Below are positions 11,801-22,070 of a stretch of DNA of 64,000 nucleotides, piece after piece (the stretch's first letter is position 1; each line of letters begins with the position of its first letter). The notes under the pieces were generated by a model. That model saw only the letters and a program-made list of their open reading frames with translations. It did no database searches and was not told the origin of the DNA. The position numbers and the translations under genes were made by a program. This DNA comes from Sesamum alatum (Eukaryota > Streptophyta > Magnoliopsida > Lamiales > Pedaliaceae): assembly GCA_034509735.1 (NCBI GenBank), contig JACGWO010000004.1:21991395-22055394 (forward strand). The letters run 5' to 3'.

Positions 11801-14800
11801 ATTTTGTGCTTATTTATAAAATTAAAAATTATTCAATAAAATTAAAAATGAAAGTACTTTTTTTATTTTATTTATTTGAAATAAAAAGAAGGAAAAAAGT
11901 TTTTTTTTTTTTATAATTTAAAAATATACTTAAGTCTTCATTTTTCTAGGAATTGTAATGTATAGAATTTTATAGAATTAAAATACATTAAAATTGACTT
12001 GTTTAAATTATTACTTGACATAATAAAATTGGCTAAACTATTAAAATTTACCTTAATATTTTAACATTTGAATAAATAAGCTTTATTGTATTACGTCTAT
12101 AAAATAATATAATTTCAACAAAACTTGCAAGATTCGATGATTGTTAGGAATAGAAATTAATGTTACAACCTACACTATACCATATATATGATTAAAAAAA
12201 ATATTATAAAATAATATACTAAAAGTTACAAGTATACACCTTTTTAACTTTAAAAATAACAAATTATTCCTTTGGGTTATTCAAGTCATCAAAAATAGAG
12301 TTACTCAGGTTGAGGGTGTTATAGAAAGTTTAGGTCAGAAATTTTTTATAACATCAGCAAAATCCATTAAGTTGACTAACAGAAGGGGCAATTTGTAAGG
12401 TAGATATATTTGAAAGGGAAATTTATGTAATTTTCATAATCAAAAAGGGGAATTTATATATTGTCCTAGTAGTAGGGAAAGTCAATGTAATTAACCCTTA
12501 ATATACTATCAAAAGGCATTTTGGAATAATAAAAAATTGGTATAGCAGTGTCAAAACAATCACTTTGTTTTTATAGCACATATTTCTTTATAATAGTATA
12601 AATTGTCACCTTTTGCAGCTATATTTCACAATGTTACAAATTCATTAGACGTAACGTACCATCCAATCTTCAAGTTGGAAAACGCATTTATATAGCACTA
12701 ATTTTCAAAAGTTTTTTGCAATATGTATAAGATTCAAGAATGTTAGTGTAATTATTTTTAATTAAAATAATTCACATTTTAATTATTTTTTGGTTTGGAT
12801 AATTAGGCGATGACTGTGTTTCCATAGTAAATGGATCAAGAAATGTTGAAGTGAGAAACATAGTGTGCGGACCAGGCCATGGCATCAGGTATATTATCTA
12901 TGTAATTATATACTATAGAAACTTTAGTTTAAATCGAGTTTGGCTATATTCGAACCAATTACAGTATAGTGCAAGAAGAGTAATTAATTACATGATAAAT
13001 ATATTATACTTGTGTAATTAATTCGGTTGATCATATCTGATTTGAGTAAAAAATTTCATATACAACATTAGTTCCAGTTCAATGTTTATAAAAGCCAAAA
13101 TTATATTTTTTGTCCTATAACTTTATGCCGTTAGCAGTTTTGATCCTATAATTACTTCGTCTACACATTTAGTCATTTTTTAGACAAATTTAGTCCAACA
13201 CATACTAGTTTTGGTCCTTTTTTGACAATTTTAGTTCTGTGTTGACAAATTTGATCCTGATGACATAAAATTACAGAATCAAAAATGAGATCTACTCGAG
13301 TGAAAATAGGACAAAAATTGTCAACACAGGACTAAATTTGTCAAAAAAAGACCAAATGTGAGATGTTCAGGATCAAAATCGTTAAAAGAAAAGACTAAAT
13401 ATGTAAATGGAGTAAGCTATAGGACCAAAAGTGCTAACGACCTATAGTTACAGAACCAAAAATGTAAATTTTGCCGTTTATATAATTTGTGGATTTTGAA
13501 TTAAATTATTTCTTGATTTTGGTGAGTAGATAATAATAATAATAATATCAATTAGTGACTGAAATTGTTGAATTGCAGCATTGGAAGCTTAGGTGAAGAC
13601 AATTCAGAACATTATGTTTCAGATATTTTTGTAAAGGGAGTAAAGATGACAGGAACTAGCAATGGAGTAAGAATAAAGACTTGGCAGGTATATACATGAC
13701 TAAATATTTTCTTTTTTTTAAAAAAAAAAAAAAAAAACCATTGCGACTCACAAAATATGTACATACACAATACGTATATATCTCAATCCACGACTAATAT
13801 TGATTAATCGCAGTTAAAATTTAAATTTTTGCATGGATGTTGTTTGACTATGATAGACAGTTTTGAGTTATCATTATTTTAAGCTATAATGATTTATCAT
13901 GTAGGAACTAATTCATTTTTTATAGTGTACATAACTTTTTATTGAAATTTATAATTTTTATTTGAATTGCAGAAAAAAGAAACATATACTATATATACGC
14001 TAATAGTGATAATTGAATTCAGCGATGATATAACATTTTATTATATGTATAAAACTAAATTATTTTTCTTGACATTTCGAATTTAATTCATTCTTGAAAT
14101 TATGAGGCCAAATATATTTGTTTGAGTAGAATATTGTAAATGTTGTGCAGGGAGGGAGTGGAGTTGCAAGGAACATAGAGTTCGAAGATATTGAGATGAG
14201 GAACGTATCCAATCCCATAATCATAAATCAGTTTTACTGTGATAAAAATAAAAATTGCGAGGAAGAGGTGCGTATGATGATTCTTTTTATTATTATTTAA
14301 TTATGGGAATTTTCAATAATCAATTACTATAGAAAGTTAATTAGCATCAGTTATTAATGATATGAATGACTAGTAAATAATTAATATTTCCTGATTAAAT
14401 CAATTAAAACTAATTAACATCGAGTAGCCATCAGTATTATATTCCTAATTATTGAAATCAGATACACCATTATAATACGTATAATTGTATATCATTGCAT
14501 GTACGTATGTATATTATCAAAACGTCACTATAAATTAAGATAATTACACGTGTACCTTATAAAAATTGGACATTATACAAAATTCATAATTTTTTGAAAA
14601 ATTACGCGGTATCATTGCAATTATATTTACTTTATAATTTACATGGGTAAATTATATTTTTAGTCCCATAAATGGACATGTTTTCAATTTTAATCCCATA
14701 CGGTACACAATTAATACATTGCATCCCGTATGTGTATTTCTTTTTTCAATATCAGGACACAAAGGAGATTTCCGTTAAATACTTAACGGGTTGATGTTAA

Positions 14801-15851
14801 TTCCGTTAAGTGACTGTAAATTTGGAGGGATTTTTTTTCCGTATAAATAGCTTATTGTTTGTAATTATAATGTGATGAATTTTAATGCAATGTATATTAA
14901 TATATCGTTATATTAATAATGGCTAAATTTCCACTAAATTCAGAAATAAGGACTGTAATAATTGAAACCAAATTCAGAATTTTCAAAAATATAGACTGCA
15001 TTAAAAAAAGGTTGGATGTTGATCAGCAATTACAAAATATTGGAACCAAATATACATTTTGTAATTGTTGATCAACATCCAACTTTTATCAATGCAGTTC
15101 ATGTTTCTGAAAATTCTAAATTTGGTTACAGTTATTCCTGTTTTTATTTATGAATTTAATAGAAATTTAGGTATTATTAACATAATAACATATATAATAT
15201 AACATTACATTAAAATTCATTGCATTATAACCCATTACAAACAATGAGCTATTTATATGACAAAAAAGAAGGAACAAGCCTTTTCCACCAATTTTTCCCT
15301 TCAAATTTACGGTCACTTAATGGGATTAGCATCAACCGTTAAATATTTAACGGGAATCCCATGTGTCCTGAAATTAGAAAAAAAATGAACATATGGGATA
15401 TAATGTGTTAATTATGTACAATATGTGACCAAAATTAAAAACAGGTCCATTTATGGGACCAAAAATGTAATTTACCCTAATTTACATACCCCAGAAATTA
15501 AAAATAATGAAAAATTTCTTTATAATAAACTCAAATCTCAGGGCTGTCTACGCAATAATCATCCATAAATATTCATAGAAACATTTCCTAACCTTTTTCT
15601 CCCTGCATGAAATGAAGAAATCAGCAGTGCAAGTGGAGAATGTAATATACAGAAACATAAGGGGCACAAGTGCTTCAAAGGTGGCCATAAATTTCAAGTG
15701 CAGTCAGTCTGTCCCATGCAGAAATGTGATGCTCCAAAATGTGAAGTTAACGGCCCAAGAAAAGGGACAGAAAGTGGAAGCTTTCTGCAGCCAGCTTTCC
15801 ATGCAAACTCTCAACCAGAATTCACTCCCAAGTTGTCCTATGATGCACTAG
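5832..15851 (+). CDS. Polygalacturonase, glycoside hydrolase family 28 (nine exons)
   Basis: Predicted secreted pectinase that cleaves alpha-1,4-galacturonan in the cell wall. Exons: 5832-6047, 6982-7113, 8371-8532, 10062-10088, 11144-11351, 12807-12888, 13579-13687, 14151-14267, 15618-15851. They sum to 1287 nt (428 aa plus stop), phases agree at every junction and all introns are GT-AG. Residues 1-23 form a signal peptide, followed by a basic Cys cluster (KCRCRHC, 25-31). All four GH28 motifs are present: NTDG (227-230), GDDC (249-252), GHGISIGS (272-279) and RIKT (307-310), so the catalytic Asp229, Asp250, Asp251 and His273 are intact. The length is normal for a plant polygalacturonase. 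Whether it is endo- or exo-acting cannot be told from sequence alone. The ATG at 5832 is the first that gives a signal peptide. The 27-nt fourth exon encodes PCQSQSAPT. The gene is about 10 kb mainly because fold-back transposons occupy its introns; it looks functional. Confidence 0.95.
6170..6495. mobile_element. Fold-back MITE in polygalacturonase intron 1
   Basis: Two long inverted arms, about 6170-6325 and 6340-6495, pair around a short loop. The centre carries 'aacggagccgtca' against 'tgacggctccgtt', and the outer arms carry 'catatgttag' against 'ctaaaatatg'. No coding capacity. Target duplications are not clear. Confidence 0.75.
7370..7990. mobile_element. Fold-back element in intron 2 with a nested MITE
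   Basis: The left arm (about 7370-7530: 'agttctttaatttac', 'cgacacatttagtcccatg', 'agacggcaa') is the inverted counterpart of the right arm (about 7867-7975: 'ttgccgtct', 'gagactaaatgtgtcgag', 'gtaaagcaaagaactaaa'). The CACTA MITE at 7599-7866 sits between the arms, so it inserted later, into the loop of this older hairpin. Confidence 0.7.
7599..7866. mobile_element. CACTA-type MITE, copy 2 (intronic)
   Basis: A 268-bp element with the same CACTACAAGAAAA ends and the same inner 'gtcgagctaattagcaagtaaa' arm as the copy at 4135-4401. Flanking bases are ctt and ttg, so the 3-bp target duplication is not preserved or has mutated. Non-coding, in polygalacturonase intron 2. Confidence 0.85.
9425..9885. 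mobile_element. Decayed fold-back element in intron 3
   Basis: The left arm ('gagtaaattataacgagctt', 'ttgtttgaaaaattacaaa') pairs imperfectly with the right arm ('cttttcaaatgacaaagag', 'aaaaaagttcgttgttattt'). More diverged than the other intronic elements; the ends are approximate. Confidence 0.55.
10175..10622. mobile_element. Fold-back MITE in intron 4 (first)
   Basis: Inverted arms start 'gggagatttacatttacatc' on the left and end 'gagtgtaaatataattatc' on the right. In the centre, 'gatattgtaaatgaacaaat' pairs with 'atttgctcatttacaatatc'. No coding capacity. It lies just downstream of the 27-nt microexon. Confidence 0.72.
10818..11060. mobile_element. Fold-back MITE in intron 4 (second)
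   Basis: A 243-bp near-perfect hairpin beginning gggataaatgcaatttaccc and ending gggtaaattgcatttatccc. The arms stay paired almost to the centre ('aatgaagcaaactacccctt' against 'ggtgtaatttgcttcatt'). The high arm identity suggests it is relatively young. Confidence 0.82.
11671..12497. mobile_element. Fold-back element in intron 5
   Basis: Starts gggttaattacaatgacttt and ends aaagtcaatgtaattaaccc, a terminal inverted repeat of more than 20 bp. The subterminal arms also pair ('caaattacccctctagctaa' against 'aacagaaggggcaatttg'). About 827 bp with an AT-rich non-coding middle. Target duplication unclear. Confidence 0.78.
13091..13474. mobile_element. Fold-back MITE in intron 6
   Basis: Arms start 'gccaaaattatatttt' and end 'aaaatgtaaattttgcc'. 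Inner segments pair, for example 'gacaaatttagtccaacaca' with 'aacacaggactaaatttgtc'. Flanks are gtttataaaa and gtttatataa, a 10-bp near-repeat (one mismatch), as expected for Mutator-like insertions. Confidence 0.75.
14645..15477. mobile_element. Mutator-like fold-back element with exact 10-bp target duplication, intron 8
   Basis: An 833-bp element starting gggtaaattatatttttagt and ending aaaaatgtaatttaccc. It is flanked on both sides by the identical 10-bp taatttacat (14635-14644 and 15478-15487). Arms pair over several hundred bases, including 'cgttaaatacttaacgg' near both sides. The 9-10 bp duplication fits Mutator-superfamily transposition. Non-coding. Confidence 0.87.
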
Positions 15852-16139
15852 TTAGGGCATTATAATAACTCATTTCTTGGTCAATATATAGTGAACTACT
15901 AGTTTAGTTTTAGTTTCTTGTTTATAAAGAGGAAGTAAGAGAAATAGGTCTTATAAGTTGAGTTACAGAGATTATTGAGGTCGATCGTTTATATTCCATG
16001 ACCAAAGTTCCAGACTAGTTCGATTATCAAGTCTTCGTTTGAAATTATGAGGGTGTATCTATATGTAAAACGTGAAATTCCTTCCAACATGTTAGCTCCA
16101 TACAACTATATACATTATAACTTTGACATTCTTGAAAGA
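15852..16139. other. Convergent intergenic region (shared 3' flanks)
   Basis: Only 288 bp separate the polygalacturonase stop codon from the stop codon of the opposing gene, so their 3' UTRs probably meet or overlap. No canonical AATAAA is obvious on the + strand. Confidence 0.6.
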
Positions 16140-19100
16140 TTAAATAAGACTCACATTCACTTGTGGGCTGCTTGGGGCTGCACAGGATGCAAGATCTCCA
16201 TCCTCCAAGTTTGAAGACCCACCGGCAGCATAAACTCCTACATCTACCAAAAGATGGTTAATTGGCAAAATGTCTGTTGTTTCATTACTGTTCGTGATGG
16301 CATCGTTAATTTGCTCAGTATTGTGATCATCACCACCACCATGAACTGAAGGAGCTTCAGCATTAGACTCAGCTGCTCCATCTAAAAGAGCTTCCAGTAG
16401 GGATTTCGTAGTGGTATACGCGTCTGAAGTGAACTTCACTTCTAGAATTGGAAACTCGAAGTCCAGCAAAGATGCATGTGAAAACTCGGGGATCTTTGAG
16501 GTATCATCTTTGAAGCCCCTTACTGATGCAACATGTCTTTCTAGATCTTCTGCTACAACCTCGGACTCATGTTCTGAAGCAATGTCCTCATCATCTGGGT
16601 TAAAACTAGTTGATTTTCGGGGGTTAGTTTCTTCATCAATCTGGTGCCTGTCACTTTCCTCCGAGTCCTTGGCTACTAGATTAGGTGCAGAATCATCACT
16701 ATTATCCACAAATTTGCAATCCCCTTCAAAGGAAGTGTCTAACGTATTTATGTCAGAACCTTCATTCAAGTGCCCGTTGCCATGGCATATTCTGCTTACC
16801 TTGACAGCAACAGCAGAGATATCACCATTAGATGCTGAGGCAAAGTCAAGGGTGCCATCGTTCTTCCCGAAATCAGAGTCTGCAGAAGCAAATAGACTCT
16901 TGCTTTGAATGCACGGAGAAAGCATCTCATCACCTTGGTGGTCCTCCTCATTATTAACTACAGGAGCCATATCGGAAGAAGACTGCATATAATTCAAATG
17001 CTCCTCATTGCCAGTTTCCTCTGAGGTTAAATTAGGAGCTTTAATTGTAAGGCTTTGAGCGTACCCCGAAGACTCTACACTGCCATTTCCTACAGTAGGG
17101 GCCTCTTGAGGTTTGATCAGAGAAGATTCGGCATGTGAGTGATATTGATTTTCCTCGCCTACTTTACTGGAAAGACCTGAAGGTGTTTGAATATGCTTAG
17201 AAGGATGAATAATAGCAGTAGACAAAAATCCATTAAGTGCTGCTGCTAAAGCATCATCAACTGACATAGTTTTCTTTGATTTTATGCAAGGAGCATCCTT
17301 TAGCGGTTTCATATCATCATTGTCTTCTTCATCTTCGCCACATGAAAACTCAGGTGCACTAACAATTAGGCTTGGATGCGAATTTGCATCATGGGATAAC
17401 TTGGGCATGCTAGTACATGGAAAATCATTCTTTTCGAGTTCCGATGCCCCACAAGGTGGAGGATCACTTTGTTCACTGTAGAATGAGCTCGAGTTTGATT
17501 CACTGCATGAAAATGAAGGAGCAGAGATTCTTGTGCAATGTGGTAAACCAGAATAGTGATCATTCTTGGCAAGTTTTTCAAGTTGATGCTCAACCTGTTG
17601 AAGCCTTGCCTCCATGCGCTCTATGGGCTTCAGCATTTTTTCTTCAAACCTCAAGCAAATATCTTCCACTCTACTCACTCTAGAAATAAGCTGTTCCAGA
17701 GCTCTTTCAAGATTTCCTGGCAGCAAATCATCATTGTTTCTAGACTCAACACATTTCTTTGCCATGCTGGGTTGCTGAAGTTCAGCTGGTTCAGCTGTAT
17801 CCTTATCATTTTCTCTCGGCTTCACATCTTGTTGAGGAACGTTGTCTTTTTCCAATCCAACATCAATTTCATCGGTTCTTCTTGACCTAGTTTCCATTTT
17901 GTCATCCTTAAGCACTTCATCAGAATCATGTTTACCTTGAACACGGCTGACACCTGATTTTGATAGTTGCAGAAGAGTAGGAACGAACATGGCCATCAGA
18001 GAATTTTGCATTGTGCTTCCTGCCAACACTGCCTCATTTCCAGAATCAGTAGACTCCACAGGGTCCACAAATAAATATACTTCATCAACGTATACGTGGC
18101 CTTTATCTTGAAGTGACAACAATCGAATTGTAAGCGATGAACAAGGATCTGCATCGCTTATTTGTGCTGTAGCCTCATAAAGATCCTGCACACACATACA
18201 ATAATATTAATACCACATAAATTTTGTTGCCACAATAGAGATTGATACTTTTCATCTTCTATGCCCATGAATTACCAACCCATGTGGTTTTACAACTATA
18301 ACAGGAGAGTTTATGATTTCTGAGAAAAAAAAATAATTAATTTAACAGAGATGCAAGACATGAGTTGTTCGCAGAGACTGATGATTATACTTGAAAACTT
18401 CACATATGCAGAAAACCCCATAATGACCAATCTCCTTCATGAGTATCCCTGTTACTATTATGTAATGTCACTAACAAGTCTAAATGGTTTTAACCAAAAA
18501 AAGAAATAGAAATTTCGTGACTGTTAACCTCACTGCAAATCGAATAAATTTGGAAATAGTGAATTGCTTCCAGAGCAGCAAAAATGACTTCATTCGACCA
18601 AGGATGGAAAGCAAGAGGTAATAAAAAGTGTGGATCAGAATATTTTACCTGTTGTACACTTTTCCCTTTATCGGTATTAATCTTATCTGACAAAGAACTT
18701 CTCCCAACCTCAGGTACTTTAATCTTAACCCAATCATCTTCACTGGTGACAATATTTGCCCCATCTGTAAGAGTTTCTTCAGCTAGTTCCCCCAATAAAC
18801 ACTCTCCACGCTCCTCCTCGACATCTTCAATGCAAGTTCTATGGAGTAATATATCTTCTCTTTCAGCAAGACCACACCGAACAGTGCAGAGATACTCATT
18901 GCTACTGTGAGGAGAATGTGCATAGTAGACCTCATATACACGAGCACTGCTCCGAACATAAATTTGACCAACATCATACTTTTGGTCAAAACATACTGCA
19001 AGAAATCAATATTGTCGGTCATAAGAAGATGTTGAGAGTCTTGTGACAACATATTCGTTTTAGTCAGAGGAGACAGGGAGTCCATGAGAATCTGTACCAC

Positions 19101-22070
19101 CATTAATATTGTTTTGAACAATATGTATTAGCACAAAGCAAAGAATAGAAAGTGAATATAAAAGAAAAGTATGCAACTTAGCAAGATCCACCATCAGAAA
19201 CAGAAGAATGGGATTCACGTGCCGGATGTTTTGACTCAATTCAGAAAGAATATAACTTTCGGTTCTCCTATACTTCGTTACTCCTCCAAAATGGGTAATC
19301 TAACCCAGAAAAGAGAGAGAAGGAAAGCATTTCAAGTTTCCTAGTCATAAGTTTTGGGTTTTGGTAATGAGACCTAAACAGAATAAACTCTATTCACGAG
19401 TCAGCATCTTCGTTACTCTTTTATTTAAATATCCAATCCATTGTCCTTCAGCAAACACTTATTTCATGGTAGAAATCCAACTCTTGTGTATTGACTTCGG
19501 CAGTTTGGCTAACATAGTAATCAAGTCCCACATCAAAGATATAACCAAAAGAAAGAGACAGGATAAAAAGGCTCCCTGCACTTGAGCCTAACAGAATACC
19601 TATGCTAGCATTCCAGTCAAACTATGTCGTTAAATAGGAACTATGGCATGAAACAAAAGAAAAATCATCAACTGACAGACAAGGATGAGAGGAAATTACA
19701 AGGATAAACTGGTAAAGGTATATACTGGTACCAAATTAGATATACCATATTCAGATAGAAAGAGCACTTTTATAGGACATAGTATACTCCTCTTATTGTC
19801 ATATTGAACTCCTCATCTGCTACTAATGGAATAAGAGCGACATATAAATTGCTAGTTTTCGGCTCAAAGACTAACTAATCGTTCTCCTGCTGGCCTAGTT
19901 GCTGATATAAACGAAGTATTTGCATTTTGAACTGTGACGTTGGTCAAGCTTGCTGGCAAGAGCATACAGCGGGGAGGACCTTATATAGACAGCATATAGA
20001 CAAATCCATGCACACAGCAGAAACAGATCATTGACAGGGAAGCTTAAAAGATTTTCACACTCTCGTAGACCCTGACTTTAGCAAATACTAAACATGTTGC
20101 ATGACAAAACATGATTCAGGATTCATTTTTATGCTAAAGCAACCCAAGTAGCAAACGTATAAAGAAGTTTCAATACTATCGTTGGAGAAGATATATACTT
20201 GATTTTCTTTGCATTTAGGATTTGGAGCCTTTACATTCTTAGTGTATTTCCACTTCTTGTATTACTACAAAAATCCATTAAACCAACATTAGGATAATTA
20301 TGGTCAACGAACTCTAATCAACTATCGTTTTGCATATACTCAAGAGTCAAGAAAATCCAAAACAAGATGGAAAATTTATTAGGAACAGCCAGCTCTAAAT
20401 CTCATGGGTTCTTGGCAAGAAACTAGTAACAAGATGCATAGTGGAGGCCTTTATGGGCATCCAGACATGAAAAAACTTAAACCCATGGCAGTTTTTGCTA
20501 CCGTTGGCCCAAAATGAGACATGTCATCCACATGGTGCAACATTATGAAACTATGGGTTACAAAATCTCAAAGAGAACTCGGGCTGGCTTTATGCTCCTC
20601 TTCATGTTGTTACATCTACAATTCCATGTCAGCATAGATTTCATCTTGGACCTTTGCAACACTTTCAAGGGGGGTGATTCCATTGTTATTGCTGTGGACA
20701 ATTTTCTAGAAAGGTCATTTTGTTCTTTGTTCACGGATTCCAAACAAATTAGGCAAGCTTAATATTCTTCAAATAAATGTTTTTCTTACGCACAGTTCCT
20801 AGATCTATTGTATTTGGTGAAATGTTAATCGTGTAACTGATGTAATAAACCATTTCCCATCTTCAAGCTGCGGTCACACTGAAGTGGAGCAATTAAAGTC
20901 CAAACAATGTTCTTACAATGATTGTTGGAAGATCCACAAAGGTATGCGACTCAATAGGCCACAAGTTAAACGTACTCAACCCTAGTTCTCACCATACAGT
21001 CATAAAGAAGACTTCTTAAGATCTATGAACTGAAAAGTTATTCCTAGTCTACTAGCTCATTTCCAGCATGAGGCAGTTTTTGATTAAAAGTACAATGGTT
21101 TGCACATATGTCCCTCTGTTTCGTCAAAATTGTGTTTCTGGTAGATTAATTTTACCCTCCTATCTCCTTCCAAACATTTTTCTTCATTCCCCTACCCCTT
21201 TTTTGTTTTTTGTAATGAAATATGGAAATGTATAAATGCAATCCTTGCCATAATGCCATAAATCAGAAAAGAGGATATTTAAGAAGTTAAGGATTCCGCT
21301 CCCCTTAACGAGTGAAACTCGTAACCTATATTACATAGCAGAATCGCAAAAGACCAGAAATATAAAAGATAGATACCCCTCCGACCAAGTAACCAATCAA
21401 AAAAGCAAACAGAGTACTCAATTTTGCAAGCAACAGAAAAAAGAAATGGACAAACTATCAAGTGCAACTCTCAGGTGCAGCATTTCATGATCCACATCAC
21501 TCCATTCTGCATCGAAGAAATTTACGAACTCACTTAATTTGCTCTTTTCCAATATTCGACTTTAAATTCTCAAAAAAGCAATATTCCAGCCTACCAATAA
21601 ATTCACGAATAAGTGAACGAAATGTTCCTCATACATTGAATTCAAATAAAATAAAATAAAATCATCATAAACTTCGGTCAAGTTGACTATAACCATAAAA
21701 CCCTCGCGTAATTGAAGAACCCCAATTAAAACCTAAAGTAGACTGCAAAGCAAAAAACATAGTGTACAAAAAGCTACCAGAAAAAAATTATAAGTTTCGA
21801 GAAAAAAGAAAAAAGAACAGAAACGAAGCAAAGTAGAAAATTACTCTTAATTTCACAAGGGCCGGAATCGGGGCCACGAGGCTCGAGAACAAGAGGCGAT
21901 TTACACGGACCCGTATTATCCGTCGGTCGGATATTACTTACCACCCTCAAGAGCGATTCGCTGGTAGTCGGAGGACTCTTCCATCTTATTCGAAGTATCG
22001 GCGACGGAAAGCCTCGAGAGACCCATGAGTAGATTACCCAATTAGTTATGTAGCTCTCATGGAATATCAT
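16140..22070 (-). CDS. Uncharacterised plant protein: beta-sandwich-like domain, coiled coil, acidic tail
   Basis: Exons in coding order: 22070-21845, 18995-18649, 18185-16140 (2619 nt, 872 aa plus stop). Introns are GT-AG and phases match: exon 1 ends with one base of an Ile codon completed by exon 2. The N-terminal ~235 residues, with blocks SPLVLEPRGPDSGPCEIK, YDVGQIYVRSSARVYEVYYA and SSLTIRLLSLQDKGHVYVDE, read like a galactose-binding-like (discoidin/DOC1-type) sandwich. That is my inference from pattern, not a recognised family. Residues ~349-398 form a heptad coiled coil (LERALEQLISRV to VEHQLEKLAK). The remainder is Ser/Glu/Asp-rich and probably disordered, with recurring short motifs such as SAPSFS, SAPEFS and KAPNLTS. 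There is no signal peptide or membrane segment. The N-terminus is uncertain: an overlapping frame from 22006 looks more protein-like (see findings). Function unknown. Confidence 0.85.

Noticed and set aside
16411..17885. Open frames on the + strand opposite the third exon of the 872-aa gene
   Set aside because: They overlap a long, well-supported - strand exon whose Ser/Glu-rich codons leave antisense frames open; none has recognisable domains.
18783..19121. 112-codon - strand frame MFKTILMVVQIL...
   Set aside because: The spliced exon 2 of the 872-aa gene uses another frame there (VGQIYVRSSARVYEVYY), which joins both neighbours in phase and looks far more protein-like.
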